The notes beneath the pieces were generated by a model. That model was not told the origin of the DNA, searched no databases, and saw only the letters and a program-made list of their open reading frames with translations. Shown piece by piece: positions 51,000 to 61,775 of a DNA stretch of 64,000 bases (position 1 is the stretch's first letter; each line of letters starts with the position of its first letter). A program made the translations under genes and the position numbers. Source of the DNA: Papilionanthe hookeriana x Papilionanthe teres (Eukaryota > Streptophyta > Magnoliopsida > Asparagales > Orchidaceae); NCBI GenBank assembly GCA_022702705.1, contig CM040428.1:93306287-93370286 (forward strand). The letters run 5' to 3'.

Positions 51000-51740
51000 A
51001 CGAATACATCCATACGCTTTATGTGGGATGAAATTTACGCAATAAAAATGGAGAATGTTCAGAAGCTCGGGAAGAAGAGTGAGGCCATACCTTTGCTCAG
51101 AGAAGTGTGGCTTCGATCTGAGGGTTGTTTCACCTTCGATTGGATCCCAGCAAGCTCCGGATGAAGTCTCCCGGTCCGGTGAATTGCCTAGGTAGGATTT
51201 CGACCACGCCGATCACAAAGCTTGGAGGTCGGAGCAACCGGGTGGCCTCGGAGATGGGGCTTTTGCCGGTGGACACCTTCTCTTGGTCTGGTGAAGGTGT
51301 AGGACTAATCAATTTGGGGATTGGCTTGCTGTGGAGAAGTGTCCTGGTTTTGGGCTTGGATTTCAACTCTGAAATTGAGCTCACAGAGAGGAAATGGCAG
51401 GGGGATTTCAGTGGGGATCAAATGCTCTATGTATGGGGAGTAGTCTGGAACAATTTTGGCAGAGTTTCCTTAAGGTTTGTTTCAGCACCTCTCATGGCCG
51501 AGAGGGGTGGTGTTTAAATAGGAGAGGGTGGAGGGCCTCCCAGGGAGAGTTAGGGCTTGGGATCAGCTGCTTAGGTCAAGGGCAGAACGGCCATGGTGGC
51601 CATTGGGCATGGGGCAGCTCAGCAAGGTAGAATCCCAAAGTTGGCTCACATGTGAGCTCTCGGCCATGGTGTTTTCCGGCGACCTGGTGGCTGGCCGGCC
51701 AGGCATTGGTCACCATCTTGTTCAGGTGGGTTAGGGCTGG
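51000..51740. other. Moderate-GC, gene-like remnant
   Basis: This segment has balanced composition and open frames on both strands: + strand 51125-51517 (130 codons) and - strand 51130-51384 (84 codons). I recognise neither product. A TTTAAA core at 51513-51518 could serve as a TATA-like box on the minus strand (TATTTAAACACC) or the plus strand (TTTAAATAGG). It may be a decayed 5' region of a retroelement or a captured gene piece. I do not call a CDS. Confidence 0.3.
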
Positions 51741-52139
51741 GGTTTGGTGCATTCAATTGAGGTTTGACATTTATAAAGTGGTTGAATCAAAGTAGAAAGG
51801 GGAAGGGGCCATTTTAGCTTATTTTGGTCAACCCATGCAAATGGGTTGGGTGCACCTCCCCAAGACCTCGGTTTTGGGCCGAGGAGGTCGGTGGGTCAAT
51901 CTCCCATGTGTGGTGGAGTCTCCATCAAGGATTAGGTGGCAAAGCATGGTTTAGAGTGTGACATGCTTAAGGTAAAAAAAGGCTTAAGAAGGATTAGGAA
52001 AGGGGGTCCTCCTTTTTCCATTAATGGCTTGATCACATGTCAAACTCTCCATGGCTTCATGTGGCTTATCCATGGCTTGCATGGCTTGTCTTTGGCTTGG
52101 GGAAAGCTTGGTCAATTTCATGAAAATGGATTTTAGGAA

Positions 52140-53400
52140 TTTTTGGTAATTTGATGGAAATTTGTATGAAACTTGATTTGGAATGATTTGATGATGAATT
52201 TAGGACTTAGGTATTGAGTTTAAATGAAAGTATGATGAGGGGAAATGTCATATGGGCTTTGAGACCAATTTTGGGCCTTTGGATGTGGTAAAAGATGGGC
52301 TTTTAAAATGGTTTAAGGAATGGGCCTTTAAGTTTAAAAATGAATTTATGGATGGCAATTTTGTAAAGAGGTTGGGCCAAATAATTGTTGGGTTTAGCTC
52401 ATGGATGTGTCATGAGTGACTTGAAGCAAATTGGGGGTGATTTGGGTTTGAATTGGGTTGAATTTGGGCTCTTTTGGTGAATGGGCCAATATAGGTCCAA
52501 GTGGGCCAAGTTGGGCCAATGTTGGGCTAGGGTTGAAATCGATTTAAAATTAATGTTGAGAAATGTTTATGGGAGTGTTTCAGAGAGGTTTTGGCTTTGG
52601 TTGGGCTTTGATTTTGGGGTTTGAGCTCATTTGGGTTAGGTTTGGGTTTAGGTCAAAATTGGGCCTTTTAGCTTTGGGTTGAATTTGAGTGGAGTTTGAG
52701 TCTAAATTTTGGGCAAATCATGTTAGTGTTTTGCTTGTGTGGATGCTAAGGAAAGTTTAGAAAAGATTTGGGGTTAATTGGAGTTGAATTGGGTGAGTTT
52801 GGGTTAGGTTTGGGTCATGGGTCCAAATTGGGCTTTAAGGCCAAAAGTGAAATTGGATCCAAATGTCACTCAAATTGGACTTGGATTTGGTCTAGATTGG
52901 TGTTGGGAATGTTTAATGGAAGTTTAGAATTGAATTGGACCAAAATTTGGGTCAATTGGGTAGGTTTGGTTTGACATTGGGTTCACTTTGGGTTAAAATG
53001 GGTCAAATTGGGGGTTTTGACAAACGTAGGGTAAATTGACAAAATTGGCCCATGGTGTAGTTGAACAAAATGAAATTGGGAATATTTGGGATTTTCTGGA
53101 ATTTTCTGGGAATTTTCTGAATTTTTGGAATTTTGGGTCAAGAAGGGTATTTTGGGTATTTGGAGGGTATTGGGAGGTATTTTTGGAATTTTTAGTATTT
53201 TTGGGTATGGATGATCAATTTGAGTGATGTGGAAATGTTTGGGATTGATTTTGGGGAATTTTGGGTGATTTGGAAATTTTGAAAAATTTGGGTAATTTCA
53301 AGAGCTTTGGGTAGGTTAGGCGGGTGTAGGGTCCCGGGGGTCAAAAATTGAAATTTTGGAAAATTGAAGATTGGGTAAATTTGAGTGGAATGAAATCATT
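52140..53400. repeat. TG-rich, TTGGG-rich low-complexity tract
   Basis: About 1.26 kb where the + strand is strongly enriched in T and G and poor in C, with TTGGG, TTTGGG and TTGGGCC recurring irregularly. It is a degenerate low-complexity tract with a G/T strand skew opposite in type to the satellite's G/A skew. TTTAGGG telomere repeats are not present in register. Confidence 0.6.
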
Positions 53401-53574
53401 TTGGTTGAGCCATGAAGCCACATCAAGCCCACATGAGCCATGAAGGGACTCATTTGAGGCATTCACTATGTTGTTCCTAACCTCTTAGCCAAGGGCTTAG
53501 GGGTTAAGGACCATCCATGTGAATCACCTACATGAGTCGGAGGTCAAGTTAGGTATGGGTGTGGTTTTAGGAGG

Positions 53575-53620
53575 TGTGTGAAAGTGTAGTGTATAAGTGT
53601 AGTGTGTGTGTAAGTCAGCC
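53575..53620. repeat. GTGTAGTGT short tandem repeats
   Basis: GTGTAGTGTATAA is followed by GTGTAGTGTGTGTGTAA. It is a small local duplication near the island right end. Confidence 0.6.
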
Positions 53621-53867
53621 CCTTCACTGCACCAGTGCCACCGGTAGCGGTCCTAAGGCCAAAGAGTCTTATAGGAACTCATCCTTTAAACTTCCACATT
53701 TGATTTCAACCCTCTAGGTGATTAGGGGTCTACGATCAAGTTTGTGGAGTTTGCAGGGAGTTAAGAAGTGGTTTGAAATTCTAGGTAGTGGATCCCAATT
53801 CTAGTCCTATAAGATAGTCAAAGGAAAAGCCTAAAGCTAGATCCTAAGTACTAAAAGAAGAAGAGAA

Positions 53868-53888
53868 GACCTCATCAAAAATGAGGTC
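53868..53888. repeat. Perfect 8 bp hairpin at the island right end
   Basis: GACCTCAT (53868-53875) pairs with ATGAGGTC (53881-53888) around the loop CAAAA. It ends 16 bases before the satellite resumes. The position resembles the subterminal hairpin of Helitrons, but no CTRR end follows. Confidence 0.85.
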
Positions 53889-53904
53889 AACAAGCAGCAA
53901 AAGT

Positions 53905-55070
53905 GAGCATACAAATAATACAGAGAGCTGAAATAGAGAGAGAGAGAGAGAGAGCAAGAGAGCAAGATAAGATAGGGATTGAAGAGTGAACGAAGGGAGA
54001 TAAGGAGAGAGGGTAAGGCAGAAATCGAAAGAGGAGAGAGACTCTATAAATGTAGAGCAAATGATAGTGAGTGAGAGGTAGATAGAGCTAGAGAGGGAGG
54101 GAGAAAAGACATTGTGAGAGATTAAATTAATGTAAAAGGGAAAGAGTGAGGGAGAAAGAGAGAGAGATAATTGGAGAGAAAGTGTGAGTAAAGTGATAAG
54201 AGAGTGATAAAAGAGAGCAAGAAATAGTGTGTCAAAGAGAGCAAGAAAAGAGCAATAGAGAAATAAAAAGTGATAAAGTATAAATTGAGAAAGAGCGAGA
54301 GAAAAAGAGAGTGAGGAAGAGAGAGAATAATGGAGGGAATGAGAGAGATGGAAGAAAGTGGAAGTGATAGAGGAAGAGGGAGTGAAAAAAGATATGGAGA
54401 GAGAGTGAGAGAGATGGAGAGAGGAGGTACAAAATGAGATTTAGTGGGAGGGATGGGGGGTGAATTGGAAGAGAGTGAGAGAGAGAGAGAGGAGAGTGTG
54501 TGTGAGAGAGAAAGAGAGCGAGAGAGGAAGAGGAAGGGAGGGAAGGAGTGATGGGAGTGGGGAAGAATGGGAGAGAGAGATTGAGAGGAGAGAGAGAGGA
54601 GCGAGTGCTATAAAAGAGAGAGTAAGTGATGGAGAGTGAACATGGAGTGAGAAAGAGAGGAAATTAGGGAGTATGTGTGTGAGTAAAATTGAAGAGATAG
54701 GAAGAGTGAATGAGAAAGGGAGAGTGTGAGAGAGAAATGGAGAGGAGAGATGACAAGGGAAGAGAGAGCAGAAAATAACGATAGATGGAGAGGGTTTGGG
54801 AGGGAGGGGTGAGACAAAGAGAGAGGGAGAGAAAAAGGGAGAAGAGAGGGCAAGAGAAAAAGAAATATAGAAGAAAGCTAGGGAGTAAGAATGAGAGTGA
54901 AATTGAAGAGAGGAAGCCAAGAAGGAGAGAGAGATAAAAAGAGAGAAATAGAGAAAAATAGAGTGTGAGGTAAGCGAGGGAATAGAGAGCGAAATAAGGA
55001 GAGGCATGGAAGTAATAAACAATAAGAGAGAAAAGGGGCTAAGAAATAGAAGAGATAGATATTGAGGGAT
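53905..55070 (+). repeat. Purine-strand satellite block 9
   Basis: Satellite resumes in the middle of a module at GAGCATACAAATAATACAGA, followed in order by the modules GGGATTGAAGAGTGA (54016), GAGCAAATGATAGTGAGTGA (54056) and TTAAATTAATG (54122), and later GTAATAAACAATAA. It ends at the switch where GAGGGA and TCCCTC lie 13 bases apart. No gene is supported. Confidence 0.88.
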
Positions 55071-56130
55071 TCAGTCATTCACTCCCTCTCCCTCCCTCTC
55101 ATTTTCTCCATTGCTCTCTAATTCTCTCCGTCAAGCTGACTCTCCCTCTCGCTGTCACTCCTACTCCCTCTCTTTATCTCTTTCATACTCTCTATCCTTC
55201 CTTCCATTTTCTATAGCTATCTCGCTCACACTCTTTATTCTCTATCAACTCTCTCTTACTCTTCTCACTCCTCTTCCTGTATACCCCATTCTCTTTCTCT
55301 ATTTCTCTCACTTCCCTCCTTCGTCACTCTCTCTAACACTCTCTACCAATTTCATTTTCTGGCTATCTCTCTTTTCTCAGTCTCCCTCTCACTCTCACTT
55401 CCCTCCTTCTCACTCCTTCACACCCTTACTCTCCTCTCCCTCCGTACCTCCTCTTTTTTTCTCTGACGCTCTCTTGCTCTATGTTTCACCATATCTCTCC
55501 ACCTTATATTTTCATACTTTCTCTCATTCCCCCACTCTTGCTTCCTTACATCTTACCCTCCCTCTCTCTCGCTCTTCTTTCTCTTCTCACTCGCTCCACC
55601 TCTCTCTCTAACACTCTTTCACTTCATCCTCCTTCTCTCTCACTAAATCTCATTTTATACCCTTTCTCATCCTCTCTCTTACTCCCTCCGCTATCTCTCT
55701 CTCTTCCTCTCTCTATATATCATCTAACACTTTCTTTCCTTCTACCCCTAACATCTCTCTCCCCATTGTCTCTTCTCTCTCTCACACACTCTCACTCTCT
55801 ACCTTGCTCTCCCTCTATCTCTCACTCTCTATTCCACCTTCATTATTGCATTATTTCTTAGTCAATCTCTATTTATCTCTCTTATGTTACTCTCTTTTCT
55901 CTCTCATTACTCAACTCTTTTTTCTCCTTCTAACTCCCTTTCTTGCTCCCTCTCTTCGCCCCCCTTCTCTCCCTCCCTCTCATTCCTTCTCATCAGCTTT
56001 GCTCCTCATCTCTCTCTCATTATTTCTTACTCTCATGCATTCTCTTCTCTCCTTTTTCCTCTCACTCACTTTTTCTCTCTAGTTTACACTGTCTCTCACT
56101 AACTCTTCCTCTTGCTATCTTTCTCGCTCT

Positions 56131-56183
<53 letters not shown>

Positions 56184-57004
56184 TGTGTGTGTCACTTACT
56201 CTCTTTTCAGCTCTCACTATGTTTTTATGTTGTTTCTCTTCTCTCCCTATCTCTCACACTTGTGCTCTATCTCTCCCCTCATTATTTCTCCCTCCCAACC
56301 CCTCTCCCTACCTGCCTCCCTCCTACTATATCCCCAACCATCTCTCCAAGTACTTCCCTTTTTTCTCTCTCTCTCCCTCTCTCTCTCTTCCATCATTTCC
56401 TACATCCCTTTCTCTCAACCTCATTCTTCTCTTACTTTCTCTCTCTCTCTTAATCTCTCTAGCTCCCTTTCCTGCTCTTCCCCACTCGCTCTCTTTTCTC
56501 CTCCATTTCTTATTACTATTTTTATCTATCTCCTCTTTTTCTTGCTCTTATCTCCCTATCTTGCTCTTTCCTCTCTACCTTCCCCTCATCTGTCTTACTA
56601 TTTCTCACACACTCTTATATTCTCCCTCTCTCTTCCTTGTTCCTCCCTCTTTAACAGCCTCCCTCCCTCCCCCTTTCTTCCACAAACAAGCTCTATCTCT
56701 TCCTCTCTCTTGTTCACTCTCTCACCCCTTCTCGTTCACTTTCTCTCTCGAATTTCACTCTTACTCTACCATTCTCTCCCTCACTCCCTCTCTATCCAAA
56801 TTCTTTTTCCTCGCAATTTCTCTCTCTCCTCTTCCCTCTGTCATTCCCTATCTCCTCCCTCCATCCCTTCTCTTTCTCTAACTCTCACTCCCTGACACAC
56901 AGTCTCTCAATTGCTCTCACATCTTGCTCTCTCCCCTCAAAACCATTTTATTATTTCTTATTTTCTCTCAACCATCTATCTTTCCTCTCGATCCCTCCCT
57001 CTTA
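55071..57004 (-). repeat. Pyrimidine-strand satellite block 10
   Basis: About 1.9 kb of CT-rich + strand. The part from about 56036 on is duplicated at 62455-63369. It ends in an inverted module A copy and a palindromic switch at 57004. No gene is supported. Confidence 0.88.
56134..56192. repeat. Compound (TC)n(TG)n microsatellite
   Basis: An uninterrupted TC run of about 47 bases (56134-56180) is followed by a TG run (56182-56192). It is the longest perfect CT run in the window. The matching place in the second copy (about 62552-62580) has only a short interrupted CT stretch. Confidence 0.9.
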
Positions 57005-57190
57005 AGAGGTGAGAGAGAGTTGTGAGATAGGGTGTGAGGTAGAAAGAGTGGGAGGAAGGATTGAAAGAGGGATGAATCTAGAGGAAAGAGAGACGTATGA
57101 GAAAAAATAAGAAATAATGAGATGGATTTGAGCTGAGAGAGCATGATGTGAGAGCAATTGAGAGAGTGTGAGTGAGGGAGTGAGAGTAGG
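56885..57190. repeat. Inverted repeat of module A across a polarity switch
   Basis: The left arm (about 56885-57000) and right arm (about 57060-57190) are reverse complements of each other over roughly 115-130 bases: CTCTCAATTGCTCTCACATC against GATGTGAGAGCAATTGAGAG, and TATTTCTTATTTTCTCTC against AGAAAAAATAAGAAATAA. The switch itself is the perfect 12-base palindrome CCTCTTAAGAGG at 56998-57009. Spacing between arms is about 60 bases, so a hairpin or cruciform is possible. Confidence 0.85.
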
Positions 57191-60100
57191 AGAGAGAATG
57201 AGTTAGTAAAGAGAGAGAAGAGAGGGTGATAGATGAAAGAGCAAGAAAGAGGATAGAGAGAGGGCAATAGAGAGCAAGCTAATGATAAAGAGAGATGAAA
57301 TAAAGAATGAGAGAGTGAGAAAGAGAGGGAGTGAACTAGAAATATAGAGATAGAGGAAGGGAGTGATAAGGATTAAGGGAGTGCCAAAGGGAGAAAAGGA
57401 GAGAGACTGAGACAGAAATAGTGAGAGAAGAGGGACTCAAGAAAGATAAAGCAAAAATTTGGAAGTGACAGGTGGAGAAAGGGAGATATAGAGGAGAATA
57501 TAGAGACGAGATAGAGGGGGAAGGGAGAAAGAGAGACAGAAGGCGGGAGAGAGAGAGAGAGAGAAGGAAGGAGGAAGAGGCTGGACGTTAGTTGGACAGA
57601 AAGAGTGAGTAAAGAGATAGGTGGGAGTTGTAAAAGAGAGCAAGAGAGAGCGTGTGAGAGAGAAAGATGGAGAGAGTAAAAGAGAAAGAAAAATGATAAG
57701 TCATAAAAAGACAAAAAAGAGATTGGGAGAGAGTGAGAAAGAGGGAAAGAAGGGTAGTGAGAGAGATAGAATATTGGGAGTCAGAGAGGAAGTGAGAGTG
57801 AGAGAGAAGTGAGAGTGAGGGATGATATAAAGAGAGTGAACGAGAGGGAGAGGGGGGTAGAGAATGTGATTTTGAGAGAGAGCGAGAAAGAGCAAAAATG
57901 AACCAGAAGAATGTAAGGGGGAGACTATGTGCCTTAGAGAGAGAAATGGAAGGAGAGAGCAAGAGAGACAAATAGAGAGAGAAGTGGTGGAGAATGATAG
58001 AGTAAGAGGGTGTGAGTGAGAGGGAGCGTGAAGGGAGAAAGAATGTGTGAGAGAGAGAGCGAGAGAGATACATGGAAAGGATGAGAGAAGTGTGTGGGGG
58101 GGATAGAGGGAGAGAATAGCCTGTGCATGTGAGAGAGGGGGAAGGAGAGAGATAGAACAAGGGAGGTATTGGATAGAGGAAGAGAGAGTGAGAGAAGAGA
58201 GAGAGGACTGGTGACAAGGAGAGTACGAGAATGAATGAGAGATAGTGTGAGAATTGAGAGAGAGTGTGAGGAAGGGAGGGTGAGAGAGAGAATGAGATAT
58301 AGAAGTACAGAAAGAGTAACTAAAGAGTGGGAAAAGAGGGAGATAGAAGAAAGAGCAAAATAGAGACAGAGAGAAGGCAAAAGAAAGAAAACAAACAACA
58401 AAGAGAAATGAAATTGAGAGTGAGAGAGGGAAAAATAGGGAGTGAAGATAAGGATTGAAGAAGGGCGGGAGGGAGAGAGGGAGAGGGTGTAAGATAGAAA
58501 TAAATAGAGAAGAGAGACTTTGGGAAGATAGAGCAAAAGATAGTGAGAGGCAGAGAGGGAGATATAGAGTGAGATATGGAGAGGGAGGGAGGAAGAGAGG
58601 GGGAGAGAGAGAGATACCGAATAAATGAAAGTAAGTGAGAGGGAGGGAGGAAGAGAGTGATAGATTGTTGGAGAGAAAGAGTGAGTAAAATGATAAGAGA
58701 GTATGAAAGAGAGCAATAGAGAGAGTGTGTGAGAGAGAAAGAGAGAAATAAAGTAAGAAATAGTGATAAAGCATAAACAGAGAAAAGAGCAAGAGAGAGC
58801 TAGAGTGGAATGAGAGGGGTTGACGAAGGGAGTCAGAGGAATGGAAGAGAGTGGGGATGAGAGAGGAAGAGAGACTGAGAGGGAAGAGAAAGTAAAGGAA
58901 GAAATAGAGATAGAGTGAGAGAGACGGTGAGATGGGTAGAGAAGGAGGCTTAGTGGGAGAGAGAGAGAGAGGTGAAATTGAAGAGTGAGAGGGAGAGAGG
59001 AGGAGAGTGTATTAGACAGGGAAAGAAGAGCGAGAAAGTGAGTGAGAGGGAGGTAGGGATAGAAACAAGAGAGTTGGGGAGAGATGGAGAGAAATATTGA
59101 GAGGAGAGTGAGGAGACAGAGCAATAGAAGAGAGAATAAATGAGAGAGAGTGATCATGAAGCGAGAAAGAGAGAGGGAATGAAAGAGTAAGAATGAGAGT
59201 GAAACCAAAGAAAGAGGAAGAGAAACTGGAAAGGGAGAGAGTGCGAGAAAGAAATAAAGAGAAAAGAGAGTAAGGGAAGATCGAGTGGGAGAGATGGAAG
59301 GAGCGAGCAAGCGAGAGAGGCAGTAAGAGAGGGAGATAATGAGAGCAGGAGAAAGAGAGGGATGAAGGGAGTGAAAGTGAGAGAGAGACTTAGTGAGGGA
59401 TAAAGGGAGAATCAAAAGAGAACAGAAGATAAAGTGAGAGTGAGATAAAAAGATGTGGAATAGAGAGTGAGTTAGAAAATTGATAAAAGGTAGTGAAAGG
59501 GTTTAAAGAAAGAGAGCAAAAAAGAGAATAGAAGTGAGACTAAGTGAAGATCGAGTAAGAGTGAATGAAGGGTATGAAGTGAGAAAGAACAAGAGAATAT
59601 AGACTGAGGGGAGCAAGAAAGAGAGGGATAAAGTAAGGAGAGGAGGAAGGTAGAGAAGTGAGAAAATGAGAGAGTAAGGGATGAAAGCAAGAGAGAGTGG
59701 AGAGAGAGAGAGGAGATAGAGCGAGAGAAAAGAAAAGGAAAAGATAAAAGAGTAGCAACAAAGTAGAGTGTAAAAGAGAGTATAAGATAGAAAAAAAGAA
59801 TAGAAAGTGAGTAAGCATAATAGAGAAGGGGATAGAGAGAAGTCAGAAAACTGGAGTAAAGGAGAGAGAGGAGAGACAGAGAGAAAAAGCAAAATGGTAA
59901 CAAAGAGTGAGATAGAGAACAAGAAATGGAGCTAATGAGTGTGAGAGGAAGAGAGATTAAGAGAGATTGTATCAGTTTATGAGATGGAGAGAGAAGAGTG
60001 AGCTACACAAGGGAGACCTCGAAGGCACGAGTGAGGCATTGATAATGATAGAGGGAGAGAGTAAGAGCTCTAAAAAGTAAAATAGTGAGAGAGTGAAGGA

Positions 60101-60623
60101 GATCCAGAGAGAAATAGGAAAAGAGAGTGAAAGAGAAGAGGATATAAGGAAGGGAAAGAGAAAGAGCGAAAAGAGAGAAAAAAAGATACTAGGAGGATGG
60201 GAAGGGAGAGAGAGAGCGAGAGAGCGAGAGAGTGAGGGAGGGATCAAGAGAGATATACAAATAGAGAGGGAGAGAGTGAGAACAAGAGTAATGAAAGGAG
60301 AGTGAGAAAAATAAGAGATAGAGAGAGGAAGGGAGAGAGAAAGAGAGCTTTGTGAGAAATATTGAGGAAGAAGTGAGGGATTGGGAGACATAAAAGTTGG
60401 AGAACCAGAGGAGGTTGTGTTTGAGTGTGAGAGAGTGGAAGAGATCTAAAGAGAATGAGAGAGAGAATGAGAGAGTGCATGAGTGTGTGAGATGAAGAGA
60501 GACAAGTGAGATACATAAGGGAGTTCTAGAGAGGGAAAGATTGAGGGAGTGAGAAAGATAGAGGGAGAGAGTGAGGCTGATAAAGAGAATAAGTGTTAGA
60601 GGTTGAAGGAGATTGAGAGGGAA
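57005..60623 (+). repeat. Purine-strand satellite block 11
   Basis: About 3.6 kb of GA-rich + strand with module A (57085-57190), the GAGCAAAAGATAGTGAGAGG module near 58523, the TTGTTGGAGAGAAAGAGTGA module near 58665, and anchor C at 59980-60030 and 60489-60537. No gene is supported. Confidence 0.9.
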
Positions 60624-60754
60624 TCTTTCCCTCTCTCCCACTTTTTAATCCTCACTCACTCTCACACACTCTCTTTCCTTCCCTTTGTCTCTCTCTCTCT
60701 CTTCTACTTCCCCTCTATCTTTCCCTCTCTCTTTTTCTCCCCACTTCCTCTCAA
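60624..60754 (-). repeat. 131 bp pyrimidine islet inside purine DNA
   Basis: A very short CT block with GA satellite on both sides. Short inverted repeats flank each end: GAGAGGGA with TCCCTCTC on the left (about 60615-60636), and CCTCTC with GAGAGG on the right (about 60747-60764). Its reverse complement resembles the GA sequence just to the right (around 60790-60830), so it may be a small inversion or fold-back copy. Confidence 0.8.
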
Positions 60755-61775
60755 GAATGAGAGGGAGAAGGAGAGGAAGGAGATAGTAAGGAAGGGAAAG
60801 TAGGAGAGTGTGAGTGAGAGAGTAACTAAGGAGGGAAGTGAGAGAAGTAGAGAAAGAGAGTAGGGTGGTAACGTAAGAGAATGAGTGAGAAGAGTAAAAG
60901 AGAAGTTGACATAGAATAAAGAGTGAGAGCGAGATAGCAATGGAGAGTGGAAGAGATGATGGAGAATGTGAAAGTGATAAAGTGAGGGTGTAGGAGTGTG
61001 AGTGAAGCTGGAGAGAGAGTGGGTCAAGAGAGAGTAGGAGAAAGGAGCAAGAGAGAGATAGTTAGGGAGGGAAACTGAGAGAGAGAGAAGGAGAGAGAAA
61101 AGAAGAGAGAAAAGGAGAGAGAGTACAAAAGAGAAGTGAGAGAAGGAGAGTGAGGGAGTAAGAGTGAGAGACAAATTAAAGAGAGTGAGGGAGCGAGAAA
61201 TGGAGAGAGAGACAAAGAGAAAGAAATAAATAAAGAATGGAGAATGAGGAAAGAGAGAAAGAGAGATAAACAAGGACAGAGAAGAGGGGGTGAGAGAGAG
61301 AAGAAAGAGAATGAGAGAAAGGGGGACAAAGTTAGAGTAATAGATATAGAAAGAAAGAGTGAGCAAAGAATAGAGAAACAGAAGAGTGAGCAAAGAATAG
61401 ATAAAGCGAGATAGAGCGAGCAAAGAATAGATAAAAAAGAGCAAGATAGAGCGAGAGAGCGAGAGAGAGAAACATAAGAGAAAGTGAGAGACATAGAGTG
61501 AAAGGGAGAGAGGGAGGAAGGAAGAGATGGAAGGAGAGAAGGAGAGAGATTAGAGAGAGAGGGACGAGAGCAAAAAATATTTAAAAAGGAGACAGAGGAA
61601 GCGAGAGAGGAGTAGAGAGAGGAAAAGATAGTGAGCAATATGGAGATAGGGAGAGAGAGTAAGAGAATTAGAGAGGAGAGAATGGAGAGGAAGAGAGATT
61701 GAGATTGAGAGAATGGGAGGGAGAGGGAAAGTGAAAAAGGATGAGAGAGAGTGTGAGAAAAGGAGAGGGAAAGTG
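60755..61775 (+). repeat. Purine-strand satellite block 12
   Basis: About 1 kb of GA-rich + strand, including a minisatellite at 61361-61453. It ends with AGAGGGA (61764-61770) and its complement TCCCTCT (61778-61784) across the switch. No gene is supported. Confidence 0.88.
61361..61453. repeat. 27-30 bp minisatellite, three units
   Basis: Units start at 61361, 61388 and 61418, each opening GAGCAAAGAATAGA. The second and third units share ATAGATAAA and a GATAGAGC tail. Small indels distinguish the units. Confidence 0.8.

Larger units (their letters stand above)
46337..53904. mobile_element. 7.6 kb non-satellite insertion, unclassified, probably retroelement-derived
   Basis: This is the only stretch of ordinary composition. 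The left satellite flank ends ...GAGATAGAGAGC and the right flank begins GAGCATACAAATAATA. Intact satellite copies read GAGAGAGCATACAAATGATA across the same point (63632-63651), so the island split a pre-existing module. GAGC is present on both sides (46332-46335 and 53905-53908) and could be a 4 bp target duplication, but in GA-rich DNA this is weak evidence. The left end begins TGTCGG. I found no matching terminal direct or inverted repeat, no primer-binding site and no reverse transcriptase, integrase or transposase reading frame. A non-autonomous or decayed LTR-type element, or several nested fragments, would fit. A Helitron is not supported, because the ends lack a CTRR terminus. Confidence 0.5.
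56036..57645. repeat. Segmental duplication C, copy 1
   Basis: It matches 62455-64000 in the same orientation, with an offset of 6419 at the left, 6365 at the switch and about 6356 at the right. Shared landmarks include ACCATCTCTCCAAGT, CATCATTTCCTACATCCCTT, CTCCTCTTTTTCTTGCTCTT, CCTCCATC, ACACACAGTCTCTCAATTG, the switch itself and GAGGGAGTGAACTAGAAA. The polarity switch is inside the duplicated unit. Confidence 0.87.

Noticed and set aside
51125..51517. Plus-strand 130-codon frame in the island
   Set aside because: Its composition is ordinary and it is the best gene-like frame here, but I recognise no family and an overlapping minus-strand frame is also open. I list it only as part of a remnant.
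52600..52700. Interstitial telomeric repeat (GGTTTAGG-like strings)
   Set aside because: Only isolated partial matches occur inside a TTGGG-rich tract. There is no TTTAGGG array in register.
53868..53904. Helitron 3' end (hairpin near the boundary)
   Set aside because: No CTRR terminus follows the hairpin, and the other end does not show the expected 5' TC or its complement.
46337..53904. Complete LTR retrotransposon or solo LTR
   Set aside because: The left end starts TGT, but the right end does not close with CA plus a matching 5 bp target duplication. I saw no long terminal repeats and no gag-pol frames.
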